Shown: piece by piece, positions 1-11,151 of the stretch
Numbering within the stretch: position 1 is the first letter of the stretch
Layout: each line of letters begins with the position of its first letter
Assembly: GCA_034435975.1 (NCBI GenBank)
Contig: DAOTWD010000042.1
Coordinates: 1 to 64,000 of the forward strand
DNA from: CAKZQX01 sp034435975
GTDB lineage: Bacteria > Chloroflexota > Chloroflexia > Chloroflexales > Chloroflexaceae
Direction of reading: 5' to 3'
DNA length: 64,000 nt
Made by a program: the position numbers and the translations under genes
The notes under the pieces: generated by a model
The model's input: only the letters and a program-made list of their open reading frames with translations
The model's database searches: none
Told to the model about the DNA's origin: nothing

Positions 1-2
1 TG

Positions 3-515
3 ATCGTCGGCGAAGCGGCTGATGGTCAGCAGGCAGTTGCAGTAGCGCGCCAGGTACGACCTGATTTGGTGCTGCTCGATTACAAAATGCCCTATCTCGA
101 TGGTCTAGAAGTTGCAACGATACTTCACCAGGAGGGCTTAGCGCCGGTTATCCTGCTTACGGCATCAGCATCACGTGAACTGGCCGAGCGAGCACGAGCC
201 GCAGGGGTGTTTGGCTGTCTCATAAAACCATTTCGCGATACCGACCTCTTGCCGCTGATCGAGATTACGCTTGCACGCTGGCAAGACTATCAAACGCGAC
301 GGAAGGAGATGCTGACGTTGCGAGAGCGTCTGGAAACGCGCAAAGAGATTGAACAGGCCAAGGGTATCCTAATGGATGCGCATGGCTTGAGTGAAGCAGA
401 GGCATTTCGCCGGATTCAGCAACTGGCAATGCGTAACCGTAAGACGATGCGCGAGGTGGCGCAGGCGATACTCCTGACCCATCAGTTGTCACATAGGCAG
501 ACCACCGGACAATAA
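3..515 (+). CDS. ANTAR-domain response regulator (5' partial)
   Basis: The reading frame is open from the window edge, so the start codon lies outside. The visible 170 residues hold most of a receiver domain, with the phosphoacceptor Asp in VLLDYKMP, the conserved Thr in LLTAS and Lys in IKPF. A helical linker follows, then a C-terminal ANTAR domain (about residues 100-160) with the typical EQAKGILM and AFRRIQQLAM helices. ANTAR domains bind two-hairpin RNA motifs and act as antiterminators, so this is probably a phosphorylation-controlled RNA-binding regulator. Its cognate kinase is presumably upstream, outside the window; the neighbouring GGDEF protein is on the other strand and carries no kinase domain. 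Family assignment is firm; the target RNA is unknown. Confidence 0.9.
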   Translation: MVGEAADGQQAVAVARQVRPDLVLLDYKMPYLDGLEVATILHQEGLAPVILLTASASRELAERARAAGVFGCLIKPFRDTDLLPLIEITLARWQDYQTRRKEMLTLRERLETRKEIEQAKGILMDAHGLSEAEAFRRIQQLAMRNRKTMREVAQAILLTHQLSHRQTTGQ

Positions 516-696
516 ACGCTGCAAGCAACAATATCAGTTGGCTAAAACATGAAAGAAATAGGTTCCAATCCGATCCCTCGTCGCCAGTAGGGATCGGCAG
601 GTTACGCTAGATTAACCCCTTCTGGTGATAACGGGCATAGTGGACGAGATGACAGTAAAGTGGTCACAGATAACTATCAGAACTGGTTGTCGTCAT

Positions 697-3600
697 TTAA
701 GAAACGACACTACAGACCCGATTCTTTCCGGTGCGCTTCGCCGCCAACTCGGCATTATCGGCGGCTAACAGCAATTCAGCCGGTGTTTGCGCATCTTCGG
801 GAAAAACAGCCACCCCCATACTGAGCGTATAACCGGGAATCGAACAACCATTCAATGATCCTGGGTACTCAGCTTCGGCACGCTGGCGAATCTGCTCAGC
901 AACCCGTAATGCCTGCTGCCTATTGGTATCTGGCAGGATAATCACAAACTCCTCGCCACCGTAGCGGGCCACAAAGTCGATGTTACGCACACATTGCGTT
1001 AACAGAAGGGCAACTGCACGTAGCCGTTGATCACCGGCCAGATGACCATAGGTGTCGTTATACTGCTTGAACGAGTCGACATCTGCCATAACCAGTGCCA
1101 GCGGATACCCATAATGGCGAGCGCGCACCAGTTCACGTTCGAGAGCGCGGTCAAGCGCTCGTCGGTTTGCGATTCCAGTAAGACTGTCCGTTACTGCTAG
1201 CGATTCAACCTCTGCATACAACCGTGCATTCTCAAGTGCAGTCGCGGCCTGGGTCGCCAGGCTTTGTCCTAACTGCACATCGGTATCGTTAAAATCGACC
1301 GCATGAGCGGTACGACCAATGACAACCAGACCGTACACTGCGCTCTTCAAACCGGTTGCCAGCGGTAAGATCAGCAGCTTCATGGGCGCAAATTGGGCCA
1401 GGAATGTACTATCGGCAACCGAATGAGGCTGAAGGCGCAGCGGCTCACATTCCGTTAATGCGCGGTGCAACGTGGGTTCTACACGTAGACTGTACACTCT
1501 GGCCAGTTGCGTACTACCGCTGGTCAATGCTTCACAGGCCCGCACAACAACCAACTGTTCGGATGCCGGCTCCCATCGTAAGACAACACATATTGCTGCT
1601 TGTAATGCCTCGACGGTATGATGAACAACAGCTTGTAAAATTGCATCCGCGTCCAGACCAGCACTAAAATCACGAGTTGCCGCATACAGCATACGCTGCT
1701 CTTCACTACGTCGTTTCGCTTCACTGTACAAGCGGGCATTTTCGATAGCTAGTGCAGCCTGGCTAGCAAAAGCCGCCAGGTACTCAGCATGCTCTTGACG
1801 ATAAAAGGAGCTCTCGGTTTTATCAAGTGAAAAGAAAGCTATGACCCGCCCATGAGCAATAATCGGTGCACCTGCCCATGAACGCACATGGGCCGCCGCT
1901 TCGATGTGTATCCAACCGGGATAGGAAGCTGTATCCGAAATGATGAGTGGCCGTCTGGTTTCAATCATCCTCTGCAAGTTGGGTGTCGTCGCAATCTCGA
2001 ATATAACGGCTTCAGCAGCACGAGCAACCTTTTCGCCGAATTGTTCATACCCACGGAGGTGTGTCAGGTAAGCACGGATGGGTTGTTGTTGCGCATCATG
2101 CTCAACCATCATGACATTTGCCGAGTCATACGGTATAACGCGCTGCAATTCATCGAGAAGCCGCTCAAGAACCGTGTTAAGGTCAAGAGTTTCACTCAGC
2201 GCCAGTCCTGCCTGGCGTAATGCTTCAGCCAATTGCCGTTGTTCTCGCTCGGCTACCAGCAGTCGGGTTTTCACAATTGCCAGGGCAATCTGGGCCGCGG
2301 CCTGTTCACCAAGGGCTATCTCTTCGGAAGTAAAACGGTGTGGCTGGTTAAACCCAATCAACGCTGCTCCAAGCTTCTGCCGCTCAACGATCAACGGTAA
2401 CGCTAGCATTGAACGGGTCGGCAACAACGCTGCAATCCGTGGACTGAGGTATGGCGTGTTAGACAGGTCTTCCACGGCTAAAACCTTGCCAGCCTGCAAG
2501 ACGGCCTCTGTGAGGGTTGGCTCACCAGGTTCAGCCCGAATCTGCACATAATAATCGTGTAACTCATCGTTGGCCGCTGCTGGCGCCGGTCGTTGCAGAT
2601 GGTCATCCCACAGGGTGATAAACGCGCCATCTGCCTCAAACAACACTCCCAGCCGATTGGCGAGCAACCGCGACATTTGTTGAAGGTCATGGACCTCCAG
2701 CGCTGCTCGGGTAATCTCGTTTAGCAGTGCCATCCGACGGGCATACTGGCGAGTAGCAGCCAGCAGACGGCTATTCTCTAGCATGGCCGCAGCCATGTAC
2801 GCCAGGGTCTGACCGCCGTGAACTTCATCCTCCGAAAAGGGTTTGATAACGTTACGGTAGACCGCAAACGCACCAAAGAGACCATGCGACCCGATCAGTG
2901 GAAAAACCGCATACGTGTGAAATCCTTCGCGCACGATGGCCTCGCGTAATGCAGCGGTTGCCGGATCGGTTTGCGCATCGGTAATGACTATTGGCTGGGG
3001 TCGCTGCAACAGTCGTGCGCCAGGAACCTTGCGAAAGAAACGGTTTATTGTGTCGATATATTCGCCAGAAAGACCATTCGCATAAGGACAACTCAAACTG
3101 TCTGTTTCACGGTCATAGAGATATACCGCTGCCCGGTCAGCGCTCAATACCTGTTGAGCAGCTTTCATAAGCATGGTGTAAAAGGTTTCCAGATCGGCGG
3201 TAACTAACAGCTCGCCAATTGCCTGCACAAGGTACTGCTGGCGTTCAGCATGCTGGCGCTCGGCAGAAAGCAGCTCTTGCTCGTGGGTTACATTGCGCCA
3301 GACGTGTATATAACCGAGTGACAGCCCCTTTCGGTCGTGAATCACGGAAACCGTTAGCTGGAAAATTTGCTGCACTCCTTCACGTTGAAAGACAATTTCC
3401 TGTTGACCTTCAGCCATACCATCACGGGCAAGTGTTAGGCCATGCAGACGCAATACGTCGTGAAAATCATGGCCGATCACCTCTTCACCACATTGAAAGA
3501 GTTGGCGGGCTGCTGGGTTCAGATCAATGACACGATACAGGTGATCGAGCACAATCACTGCATCTTGCAGGTTGGCAATGATCACTCTTGCAGCGATGGG

Positions 3601-4302
3601 AGTCACATCAAATAACCCAACCCGAAAAAAGCCAACCGCCAGTAGTACTCCCGAAGCGGAAAAGAAAAATGGAGTGGGGTCGAACCAACTACGTGGCAGG
3701 CCACCGAAGAGATAGACGGCATTTCCCATCAGTGGCACGAGCGTGCTACCAACCATAAATAGAGCCTGCAGCCGGTACAATCGTGGAACCTGTACGGCAA
3801 ACCAGATGAAGCGGGCAATGCCAACAATGATCAATCCGTAAGCATACGTGGTATGCACCCAAAACCCGATGCCCCTTCCGGTTATATACAATTCAGGATG
3901 ACCGGCAGGATCGAGAATTGTACCTTGCCAGATCAGACGATGCCATTCATTGGTGAACACGAGAAGACAGGTTATGATCCCAGGTATAAAGAGCCAGCGC
4001 TGGCGAGCTGGAGTCAACCAATCAGCACGACCGGTATATTGCAAAGAAAAGATCAGCCACAGCGGTGGTATCGACGTAATAGCAAGATATTGCAATTTAG
4101 CAGCAAGTATCTTCCCCTGCAACCCAGGTGCGAACAGTTCACCGGCATACAATATCGACCACGCACTCATTGCCGATAGCAAGAACGCCAGTGCAAGTGC
4201 GCCGGGCTGACTCGCCCGACGAAACGCATAATAGGCAATACTGCTGGTCAGACCAGCACTGATCCAGAGAAACAGAATGGAAGCGAGTAATTCTATCGGC
4301 AT
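697..4302 (-). CDS. 7TM-PAS-multi-GAF diguanylate cyclase
   Basis: This 1201-residue protein makes cyclic di-GMP from two GTP. About residues 1-230 form seven hydrophobic segments (histidine-kinase N-terminal 7TM type). A PAS domain follows (about 235-350), then about four GAF domains in tandem (about 360-1030), and a C-terminal GGDEF domain. The active-site loop reads GGEEF at residues 1115-1119, so catalysis should be intact. RNID lies exactly five residues upstream of GGEEF and fits an inhibitory RxxD I-site, which suggests product feedback. No EAL domain is present. The chain of GAF domains suggests integration of several small-molecule or redox signals. Start is the ATG at 4302 in front of a plausible first membrane helix. 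It is transcribed away from the 0.8 kb gap to its right. Confidence 0.9.
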   Translation of the reverse strand: MPIELLASILFLWISAGLTSSIAYYAFRRASQPGALALAFLLSAMSAWSILYAGELFAPGLQGKILAAKLQYLAITSIPPLWLIFSLQYTGRADWLTPARQRWLFIPGIITCLLVFTNEWHRLIWQGTILDPAGHPELYITGRGIGFWVHTTYAYGLIIVGIARFIWFAVQVPRLYRLQALFMVGSTLVPLMGNAVYLFGGLPRSWFDPTPFFFSASGVLLAVGFFRVGLFDVTPIAARVIIANLQDAVIVLDHLYRVIDLNPAARQLFQCGEEVIGHDFHDVLRLHGLTLARDGMAEGQQEIVFQREGVQQIFQLTVSVIHDRKGLSLGYIHVWRNVTHEQELLSAERQHAERQQYLVQAIGELLVTADLETFYTMLMKAAQQVLSADRAAVYLYDRETDSLSCPYANGLSGEYIDTINRFFRKVPGARLLQRPQPIVITDAQTDPATAALREAIVREGFHTYAVFPLIGSHGLFGAFAVYRNVIKPFSEDEVHGGQTLAYMAAAMLENSRLLAATRQYARRMALLNEITRAALEVHDLQQMSRLLANRLGVLFEADGAFITLWDDHLQRPAPAAANDELHDYYVQIRAEPGEPTLTEAVLQAGKVLAVEDLSNTPYLSPRIAALLPTRSMLALPLIVERQKLGAALIGFNQPHRFTSEEIALGEQAAAQIALAIVKTRLLVAEREQRQLAEALRQAGLALSETLDLNTVLERLLDELQRVIPYDSANVMMVEHDAQQQPIRAYLTHLRGYEQFGEKVARAAEAVIFEIATTPNLQRMIETRRPLIISDTASYPGWIHIEAAAHVRSWAGAPIIAHGRVIAFFSLDKTESSFYRQEHAEYLAAFASQAALAIENARLYSEAKRRSEEQRMLYAATRDFSAGLDADAILQAVVHHTVEALQAAICVVLRWEPASEQLVVVRACEALTSGSTQLARVYSLRVEPTLHRALTECEPLRLQPHSVADSTFLAQFAPMKLLILPLATGLKSAVYGLVVIGRTAHAVDFNDTDVQLGQSLATQAATALENARLYAEVESLAVTDSLTGIANRRALDRALERELVRARHYGYPLALVMADVDSFKQYNDTYGHLAGDQRLRAVALLLTQCVRNIDFVARYGGEEFVIILPDTNRQQALRVAEQIRQRAEAEYPGSLNGCSIPGYTLSMGVAVFPEDAQTPAELLLAADNAELAAKRTGKNRVCSVVS

Positions 4303-5109
4303 GATCGTGTAAGTCCTACCCGCCGAAATAATTTACTATCCAGAGACGTATCCTGCCGTATTTCTGATTTAACACTATAGACTGATGGAACGTTGACAAA
4401 AGTTATTCTTTTGTAAAACACTGATCATACATACTTCCGACTCACATAGAATGTGGATACTATAATCATATCAGAACAAGAGGGACAACCAGGCTACCAA
4501 GTCGTCCGCAGATGAAGACGAGCAACTGCGTGTTCGGACGGCGCTCTACGGCTTGGTGTCCCACCATTCCCTCGTAGCATTGTAGGTACAGGTTCTCCCA
4601 CCTACCTCACCTGCCAGGGGAGTGATGGTTGCTGATACGCCAACCGATGGCGTGGGAGTCTGCACACATCTTCAACCGCTGCTCCCACAGGAAGCGGGAC
4701 TGAAACTCACGCATCCAGATGACCGTGTAGACAGGAGGCGGTCTACAGGTACATAACGTTCCTTTACCGAATTATCTGGTTATCTCACACAATCCAAAGC
4801 TAAAAACTTCGAAAATCTCTCATTGTTTGCAATACGCTGAACGATGATGGTTAGTAAAGATATCTTGCAACTCTATACCATCTCACTGTACAATGTCTCA
4901 GGAACAGGCAGCGTAGGGATTAATAGTCTATGAGCAGGGACAATCGTCAGCTTACCTCATTCATAGACCACATCAGCCCACCATCAGAGATAGTTTCCAG
5001 CTCTACCCCTCCATATTTTGGCAAACACCAGCTATTGTCTGCAATACCTACTCGATACAGTACTTCATTAGAGATATTGAGGCAAATTTAGTAATCGGAG
5101 GACACTCTC
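4303..5109. other. Intergenic region without a clear gene
   Basis: About 800 bases, AT-rich at both ends, with no convincing ORF. It must contain the minus-strand promoter of the diguanylate cyclase and the plus-strand promoter of the DUF3592 gene, but no promoter is clear enough to place. A single 36-base stretch at 4671-4706 ends in CTGAAAC and has a CCGCT/AGCGG dyad, resembling one CRISPR direct repeat without an array. Confidence 0.5.
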
Positions 5110-5553
5110 ATGAGTTCACGACCACTGTCTAGAACGGGTGCTCTACTCATCGGTCTAACCTTTACCGTAATTGGCCTGGTCGTACTGTTCATCGGCTTGT
5201 TCTGGCTGAACGCGACTAGTGAGCGTTTAAAAAGGATGATCGATGGTACAGGTACTGTAGTCGAAGTCACTCGACGGCGTATTGGTGATGATATAAACTA
5301 CTATCCACGAATCGAGTTCCAAACGCAAACTGGCGAGACTTTCCAGTTTGAGAGCAATACTGGTGGTAGTTCCACCTCCTACCGCGTAGGTGATCAAGTA
5401 CTGATCCTGTATGACCCGCAAATGCCTCAAGACGCTACGATCAATTCCTGGTATGAGATATGGTTACCACCAATCGTTGTTACTATATTGAGCCTTTCCG
5501 GTCTTGCGCCGGGCATGTTTGCGTTGGGCTTGGCACTTTTTGCTAAATCCTGA
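5110..5553 (+). CDS. DUF3592 membrane protein
   Basis: A 147-residue protein with two hydrophobic segments (about residues 10-33 and 118-145) flanking a soluble beta-rich domain. The pattern GTVVEV near residue 48, PRIEFQT near 66 and YDPQMPQDA near 101 is typical of DUF3592. The family's function is unknown; it is a small envelope protein with its domain on one face of the membrane. The ATG is preceded by GGAGG about eight bases upstream, which fixes the start. It stands alone, facing the minus-strand gene to its right. Confidence 0.8.
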   Translation: MSSRPLSRTGALLIGLTFTVIGLVVLFIGLFWLNATSERLKRMIDGTGTVVEVTRRRIGDDINYYPRIEFQTQTGETFQFESNTGGSSTSYRVGDQVLILYDPQMPQDATINSWYEIWLPPIVVTILSLSGLAPGMFALGLALFAKS

Positions 5554-5688
5554 ATCTCGATACCCCGAAATAAAGGATTGAGGCAATTCCTACTGAAGCA
5601 TGGCTTCAACAGGCCATATGACACCAACGTAGCGCAGGCAAGAGGATTATTTTTCAGACAAACTATAAAAACCGCTTTCACTGATCGA

Positions 5689-6186
5689 TTATGCCGGTTC
5701 TGTGACCATAAGCGCTTCCGCTAATCTAGCAGCATCAAGCGTAAAAGCTCGTCCGAAACCACCAATATACCGCGCCTCGTGGAGCGTGACACGGAATAAG
5801 GTGAAATCCGGCAGGGCAAACAGGTGTTGCTGTGCAGGTAAACGCTGTAAGTATATTGATTGTGCTGTCGGAAAGTCGGGCGAATGCCTTGGTATGTCTT
5901 GAGCAGAACCTTGTAACGTGACACGGGCCAACGCTTGGGGGTCGGTAACACCTTGCGGTGAGGCAGTGATTAACAGCGAGAGCGGTGAACCGGCCAGCAG
6001 ATGATTGGTATGCGCTGCCAGGCGACTCAACAAAAGCAGTAGACCCGGTGTGTGTCCATCCCGTCGTTCAACGGCGTACAGCACATAAGACACAAATGGC
6101 ACCCCGTCAGGAGTAACTGTACCGAGTGCAGCAGCCTGTTGCTCTTCGATTAAACGGCGTAAGGCCAATCGATCTTCATAGCGCAT
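5689..6186 (-). CDS. Pyridoxamine-5'-phosphate-oxidase-like FMN-binding protein
   Basis: A 165-residue split-barrel protein of the pyridoxamine phosphate oxidase / HugZ-like superfamily. Visible features are the LGTVTPDGVPFVSYV strand pair near the N-terminus, a LLLLSRLAAHTNHL segment that normally lines the flavin site, and the late RYIGGFGRAF motif seen in HugZ-like haem-utilisation proteins. It probably binds FMN or haem; the substrate cannot be told. I chose the ATG at 6186 because AGAGGA stands seven bases upstream; an in-frame ATG at 6204 would add six residues without a ribosome site. It is monocistronic by position. Confidence 0.75.
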   Translation of the reverse strand: MRYEDRLALRRLIEEQQAAALGTVTPDGVPFVSYVLYAVERRDGHTPGLLLLLSRLAAHTNHLLAGSPLSLLITASPQGVTDPQALARVTLQGSAQDIPRHSPDFPTAQSIYLQRLPAQQHLFALPDFTLFRVTLHEARYIGGFGRAFTLDAARLAEALMVTEPA

Positions 6187-6793
6187 AGATTGTCCTCTTC
6201 TCATTGCCTTCCCAGGAAGCGCAATCTGGTTTCGCGATCTACAGACAGTTTATCAAATGATGAGATGAATTGTCACGGAGGATAACGAGATAAGCAACGA
6301 GGCTGCTTTGTCGTGTTTTTTGCAGGGGAAATAGAAATGAGAGCCTATCGGAAACATCCTGTTGGCAGAGCTGACGATTAGCCACATCAGAGGAGCGGCG
6401 TAGAGTCAGTTCGTGAACCACCCCCACGTTCGCAATGTCGGTTCTGACCGGCGATACACGGCAACACCATACCCCGCCTGCGGGATTCATCGGACGGTAT
6501 ATAGCGGCGCTGTGTCCCGTCCGTCAGAGTTCACTCATAAGATAAGGCGTCTTCTTCCCCACCATGCAACTCCATCGGTATCAGGCTGTTGTCCATCATA
6601 TTATTATGACCTGTGTTCACCCGTCGTGATGTGGCAACGAATATTCGGATGGAGCGTCAGTTGTAGTGATGAGTTCCCAAGCCATCCCAGATAGAATGCT
6701 GATGAGACATCGACGGTTTCGGTCGCCCATCATGGGCGCCAAAGGTTCACTCTCAGACAAGAGAAACTCGTCTCGGTATCACACAAAAGTAGA
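6187..6793. other. Intergenic region, nothing recognised
   Basis: About 600 bases between the FMN-binding protein gene and the RNA cluster. Small ORFs occur on both strands but none has a ribosome site or a recognisable product. It presumably holds the minus-strand promoter of the FMN-binding gene. Confidence 0.4.
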
Positions 6794-6821
6794 ATACCCG
6801 TAGGTGTAACCCTACGGGTAT
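6794..6821 (-). terminator. Hairpin downstream of tRNA-fMet
   Basis: A perfect 11-bp stem (ATACCCGTAGG against CCTACGGGTAT) with a six-base loop lies eight bases beyond the encoded CCA of tRNA-fMet. A T-containing tract follows on the minus strand. It probably ends the 23S-5S-tRNA transcript. Confidence 0.7.
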
Positions 6822-6828
6822 CACAATT

Positions 6829-6903
6829 TGGTAGCGGCGGCAGGATTCGAACCTGCGACCTTCGGGTTATGAGCCCGACGAGCTGCCACTGCTCCACGCC
6901 GCG
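6829..6903 (-). tRNA. tRNA-fMet(CAT), initiator
   Basis: A cloverleaf of 72 bases plus an encoded CCA (6829-6831 on the complement). The anticodon loop is CTCATAA. The anticodon stem ends in three G:C pairs (GGG/CCC) and position 1 does not pair with position 72, both hallmarks of initiator tRNA. It lies about 40 bases downstream of 5S, on the same strand, and probably shares its transcript. Confidence 0.95.
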
Positions 6904-6911
6904 ATGATAAA

Positions 6912-6934
6912 GGGTGACAGAAAATCTGTCACCC
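6912..6934 (-). terminator. Hairpin between 5S and tRNA-fMet
   Basis: A nine-bp stem (GGGTGACAG against CTGTCACCC) with an AT-rich five-base loop, followed on the minus strand by TTTATC. It may be a weak terminator or an RNase processing stem separating 5S from the tRNA. Confidence 0.5.
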
Positions 6935-6942
6935 CTATGAAC

Positions 6943-7056
6943 GGGTGCATGGACCTAGGTTCCCAGCGGTGAGCCGCCAGTAGGATCGGCGCTGCGGTGT
7001 TTCACGACCCGGTTCGGGATGGGACGGGGTGGGTTCACCGCGCTCCACACACACCC
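6943..7056 (-). rRNA. rrf: 5S ribosomal RNA
   Basis: On the minus strand the segment contains the conserved CCCATCCCGAAC loop region followed by CAGCGCCGAT and a late GGGAACCTAGG. The ends can pair (GGGTG at the 5' end with CACCC at the 3' end), giving the closing helix. Length of about 114 bases fits the family. Ends are set by this helix and may be off by a few bases. Confidence 0.9.
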
Positions 7057-7148
7057 ATTGGGAGAAGAGACGGTCGTCCCTTCACCCCTCACGCGATTGC
7101 TTGCTCGTGCACCCTGTTTTCCTGCTGCCGGTCGGTTCGCCGTGACGG

Positions 7149-10102
<2,954 letters not shown>

Positions 10103-10405
10103 TCACCGTGCGTCGGCGGTGGGCCGCGCACGGGCAACACCGACCGTGCAGCGATCTACACGGTATGGCAGATCACGCATGCGGTCGATGGTGTTCAACA
10201 ACAATCATGCAGTGCAATGAGCTATGGAGTTGGTAAGGTACAACCGCCACTTTTACTCACATCGTAGCAGACTACAGCAATTTGCATACTGCAGCGCATA
10301 CGCTTGAGTAAAACCAGAACGGAAACTGACAACCTTAATATTATAGCATATCAGCGTACGGTTGTCAACAGTAAAAACTAACACCCACAAATGAACGTTA
10401 GTTTC
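10103..10405 (-). other. Spacer between tRNA-Ala(GGC) and 23S
   Basis: About 300 bases with no gene. If the tRNAs and 23S are co-transcribed this is the internal transcribed spacer. It becomes AT-rich near 10320-10370, so a separate 23S promoter here is possible, but I cannot place one with confidence. Confidence 0.5.
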
Positions 10406-10481
10406 TGGTGGAGCTGAGGGGGCTCGAACCCCTGACCCCGACACTGCCAGTGTCGTGCTCTCCCAGCTGAGCTACAGCCCC
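10406..10481 (-). tRNA. tRNA-Ala(GGC)
   Basis: A 73-base cloverleaf plus encoded CCA. The anticodon loop CTGGCAG gives anticodon GGC. The acceptor stem GGGGCTG/CAGCTCC has the G3:U70 pair that identifies alanine tRNA. It is the second of two tandem alanine tRNAs upstream of 23S. Confidence 0.95.
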
Positions 10482-10515
10482 AGGATTGAATTATCCGGTA
10501 TCATTTGCGGATGCC

Positions 10516-10591
10516 TGGTGGAGGTGAGGGGGCTCGAACCCCTGACCTCGACAGTGCGATTGTCGCGCTCTCCCAGCTGAGCTACACCCCC
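10516..10591 (-). tRNA. tRNA-Ala(CGC)
   Basis: A 73-base cloverleaf plus encoded CCA. The anticodon loop ATCGCAC gives anticodon CGC, and the acceptor stem again has the G3:U70 alanine identity pair. It is nearly identical to the neighbouring tRNA-Ala(GGC) outside the anticodon arm, consistent with tandem duplication. The usual rRNA-spacer alanine tRNA has TGC, so this pair is atypical. Confidence 0.95.
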
Positions 10592-10640
10592 AAACAATAG
10601 CGTTTTGAAGTATATCATAGCCCACAGCCAGTGTCAAATA

Positions 10641-10669
10641 TTGACGATGCCTGGTTCCTATGCTATACT
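10641..10669 (+). promoter_or_regulatory. Strong sigma-70-type promoter
   Basis: TTGACG and TATACT are separated by exactly 17 bases, so transcription should start near 10676 on the plus strand. It points away from the rRNA cluster and towards argG. Confidence 0.75.
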
Positions 10670-10675
10670 CTGTGC

Positions 10676-10815
10676 GCTATTGTGTTGTATCCTGTTTAGA
10701 AGAACGCTCGCCCGTGGGGATAGCGATAGTCCTTCGGCTCTTGTTAAACGCCTGAAAGGGCGTTGACCCTCTAGCCTACCCCACCGGAACGGGTATTATA
10801 ACCATAACACATACT
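10676..10815 (+). ncRNA. Structured RNA candidate (possibly 6S-like)
   Basis: Directly after the strong promoter the sequence can form a long rod: TGTGTT (10681-10686) with AACACA near 10805, CCCGT (10711-10715) with ACGGG (10789-10793), GGGG-A-TAG (10716-10723) with CTACCCC (10776-10782), and an inner perfect hairpin AACGCC/GGCGTT (10747-10764). No start codon with a ribosome site opens here. A rod with internal bulges and a strong promoter is compatible with 6S RNA, but I cannot see a diagnostic 6S sequence. It could equally be the folded leader of the argG transcript. It lacks the signatures of SRP RNA, tmRNA, RNase P RNA and T-box leaders. Confidence 0.35.
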
Positions 10816-10975
10816 ATGGTGATGTAATGTCCCGCACTCGGTTTGTCATTCTCGATCAATCAAGGGATACACACCGCCAGAGCGCTGATCTTGCTCAGTA
10901 TATATCATCTCGTCAGCTTCGTCATCAGCCAGCATGCTGATCTGGTTAGCTTTGCTTGTTGCTCTATAGCAGGTC

Positions 10976-11023
10976 AAGCCAGCTTTACTGGATGCGGTAG
11001 GCTGGCTTTCTACTTCTTTTTTT
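10976..11023 (+). terminator. Intrinsic terminator or attenuator before argG
   Basis: An eight-bp stem (AAGCCAGC with GCTGGCTT) with a 17-base loop is followed by a T-rich tract ending in seven T residues. It ends about 130 bases before the argG start codon. It would either end the upstream small RNA or act as an attenuator of argG. Confidence 0.65.
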
Positions 11024-11151
11024 ACTGGGTACCCTAGCATTGCTTCAGTGTCGTGCGCTGGTCGGGTAAAGCGGCATTCTGCGCACCATTATCATGCATA
11101 TATGTGTGATATACGATAGACACTGAACGGTTGCATAACGGAGATTGCATT

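Noticed and set aside
4671..4706. A CRISPR array
   Set aside because: Only one repeat-like unit is present, no second copy at a spacer distance and no cas gene in the window.
6413..6694. Possible small gene upstream of the fMet tRNA
   Set aside because: No ribosome site, no recognisable domain and unusual composition; probably a chance frame.
10676..11025. RNase P RNA, tmRNA, SRP RNA or a T-box leader before argG
   Set aside because: None of the class signatures is present: no GAAGGAAGCAG-type SRP loop, no tRNA-like TTCGA end of tmRNA, no GAGGAAAGTCC of RNase P and no T-box sequence.
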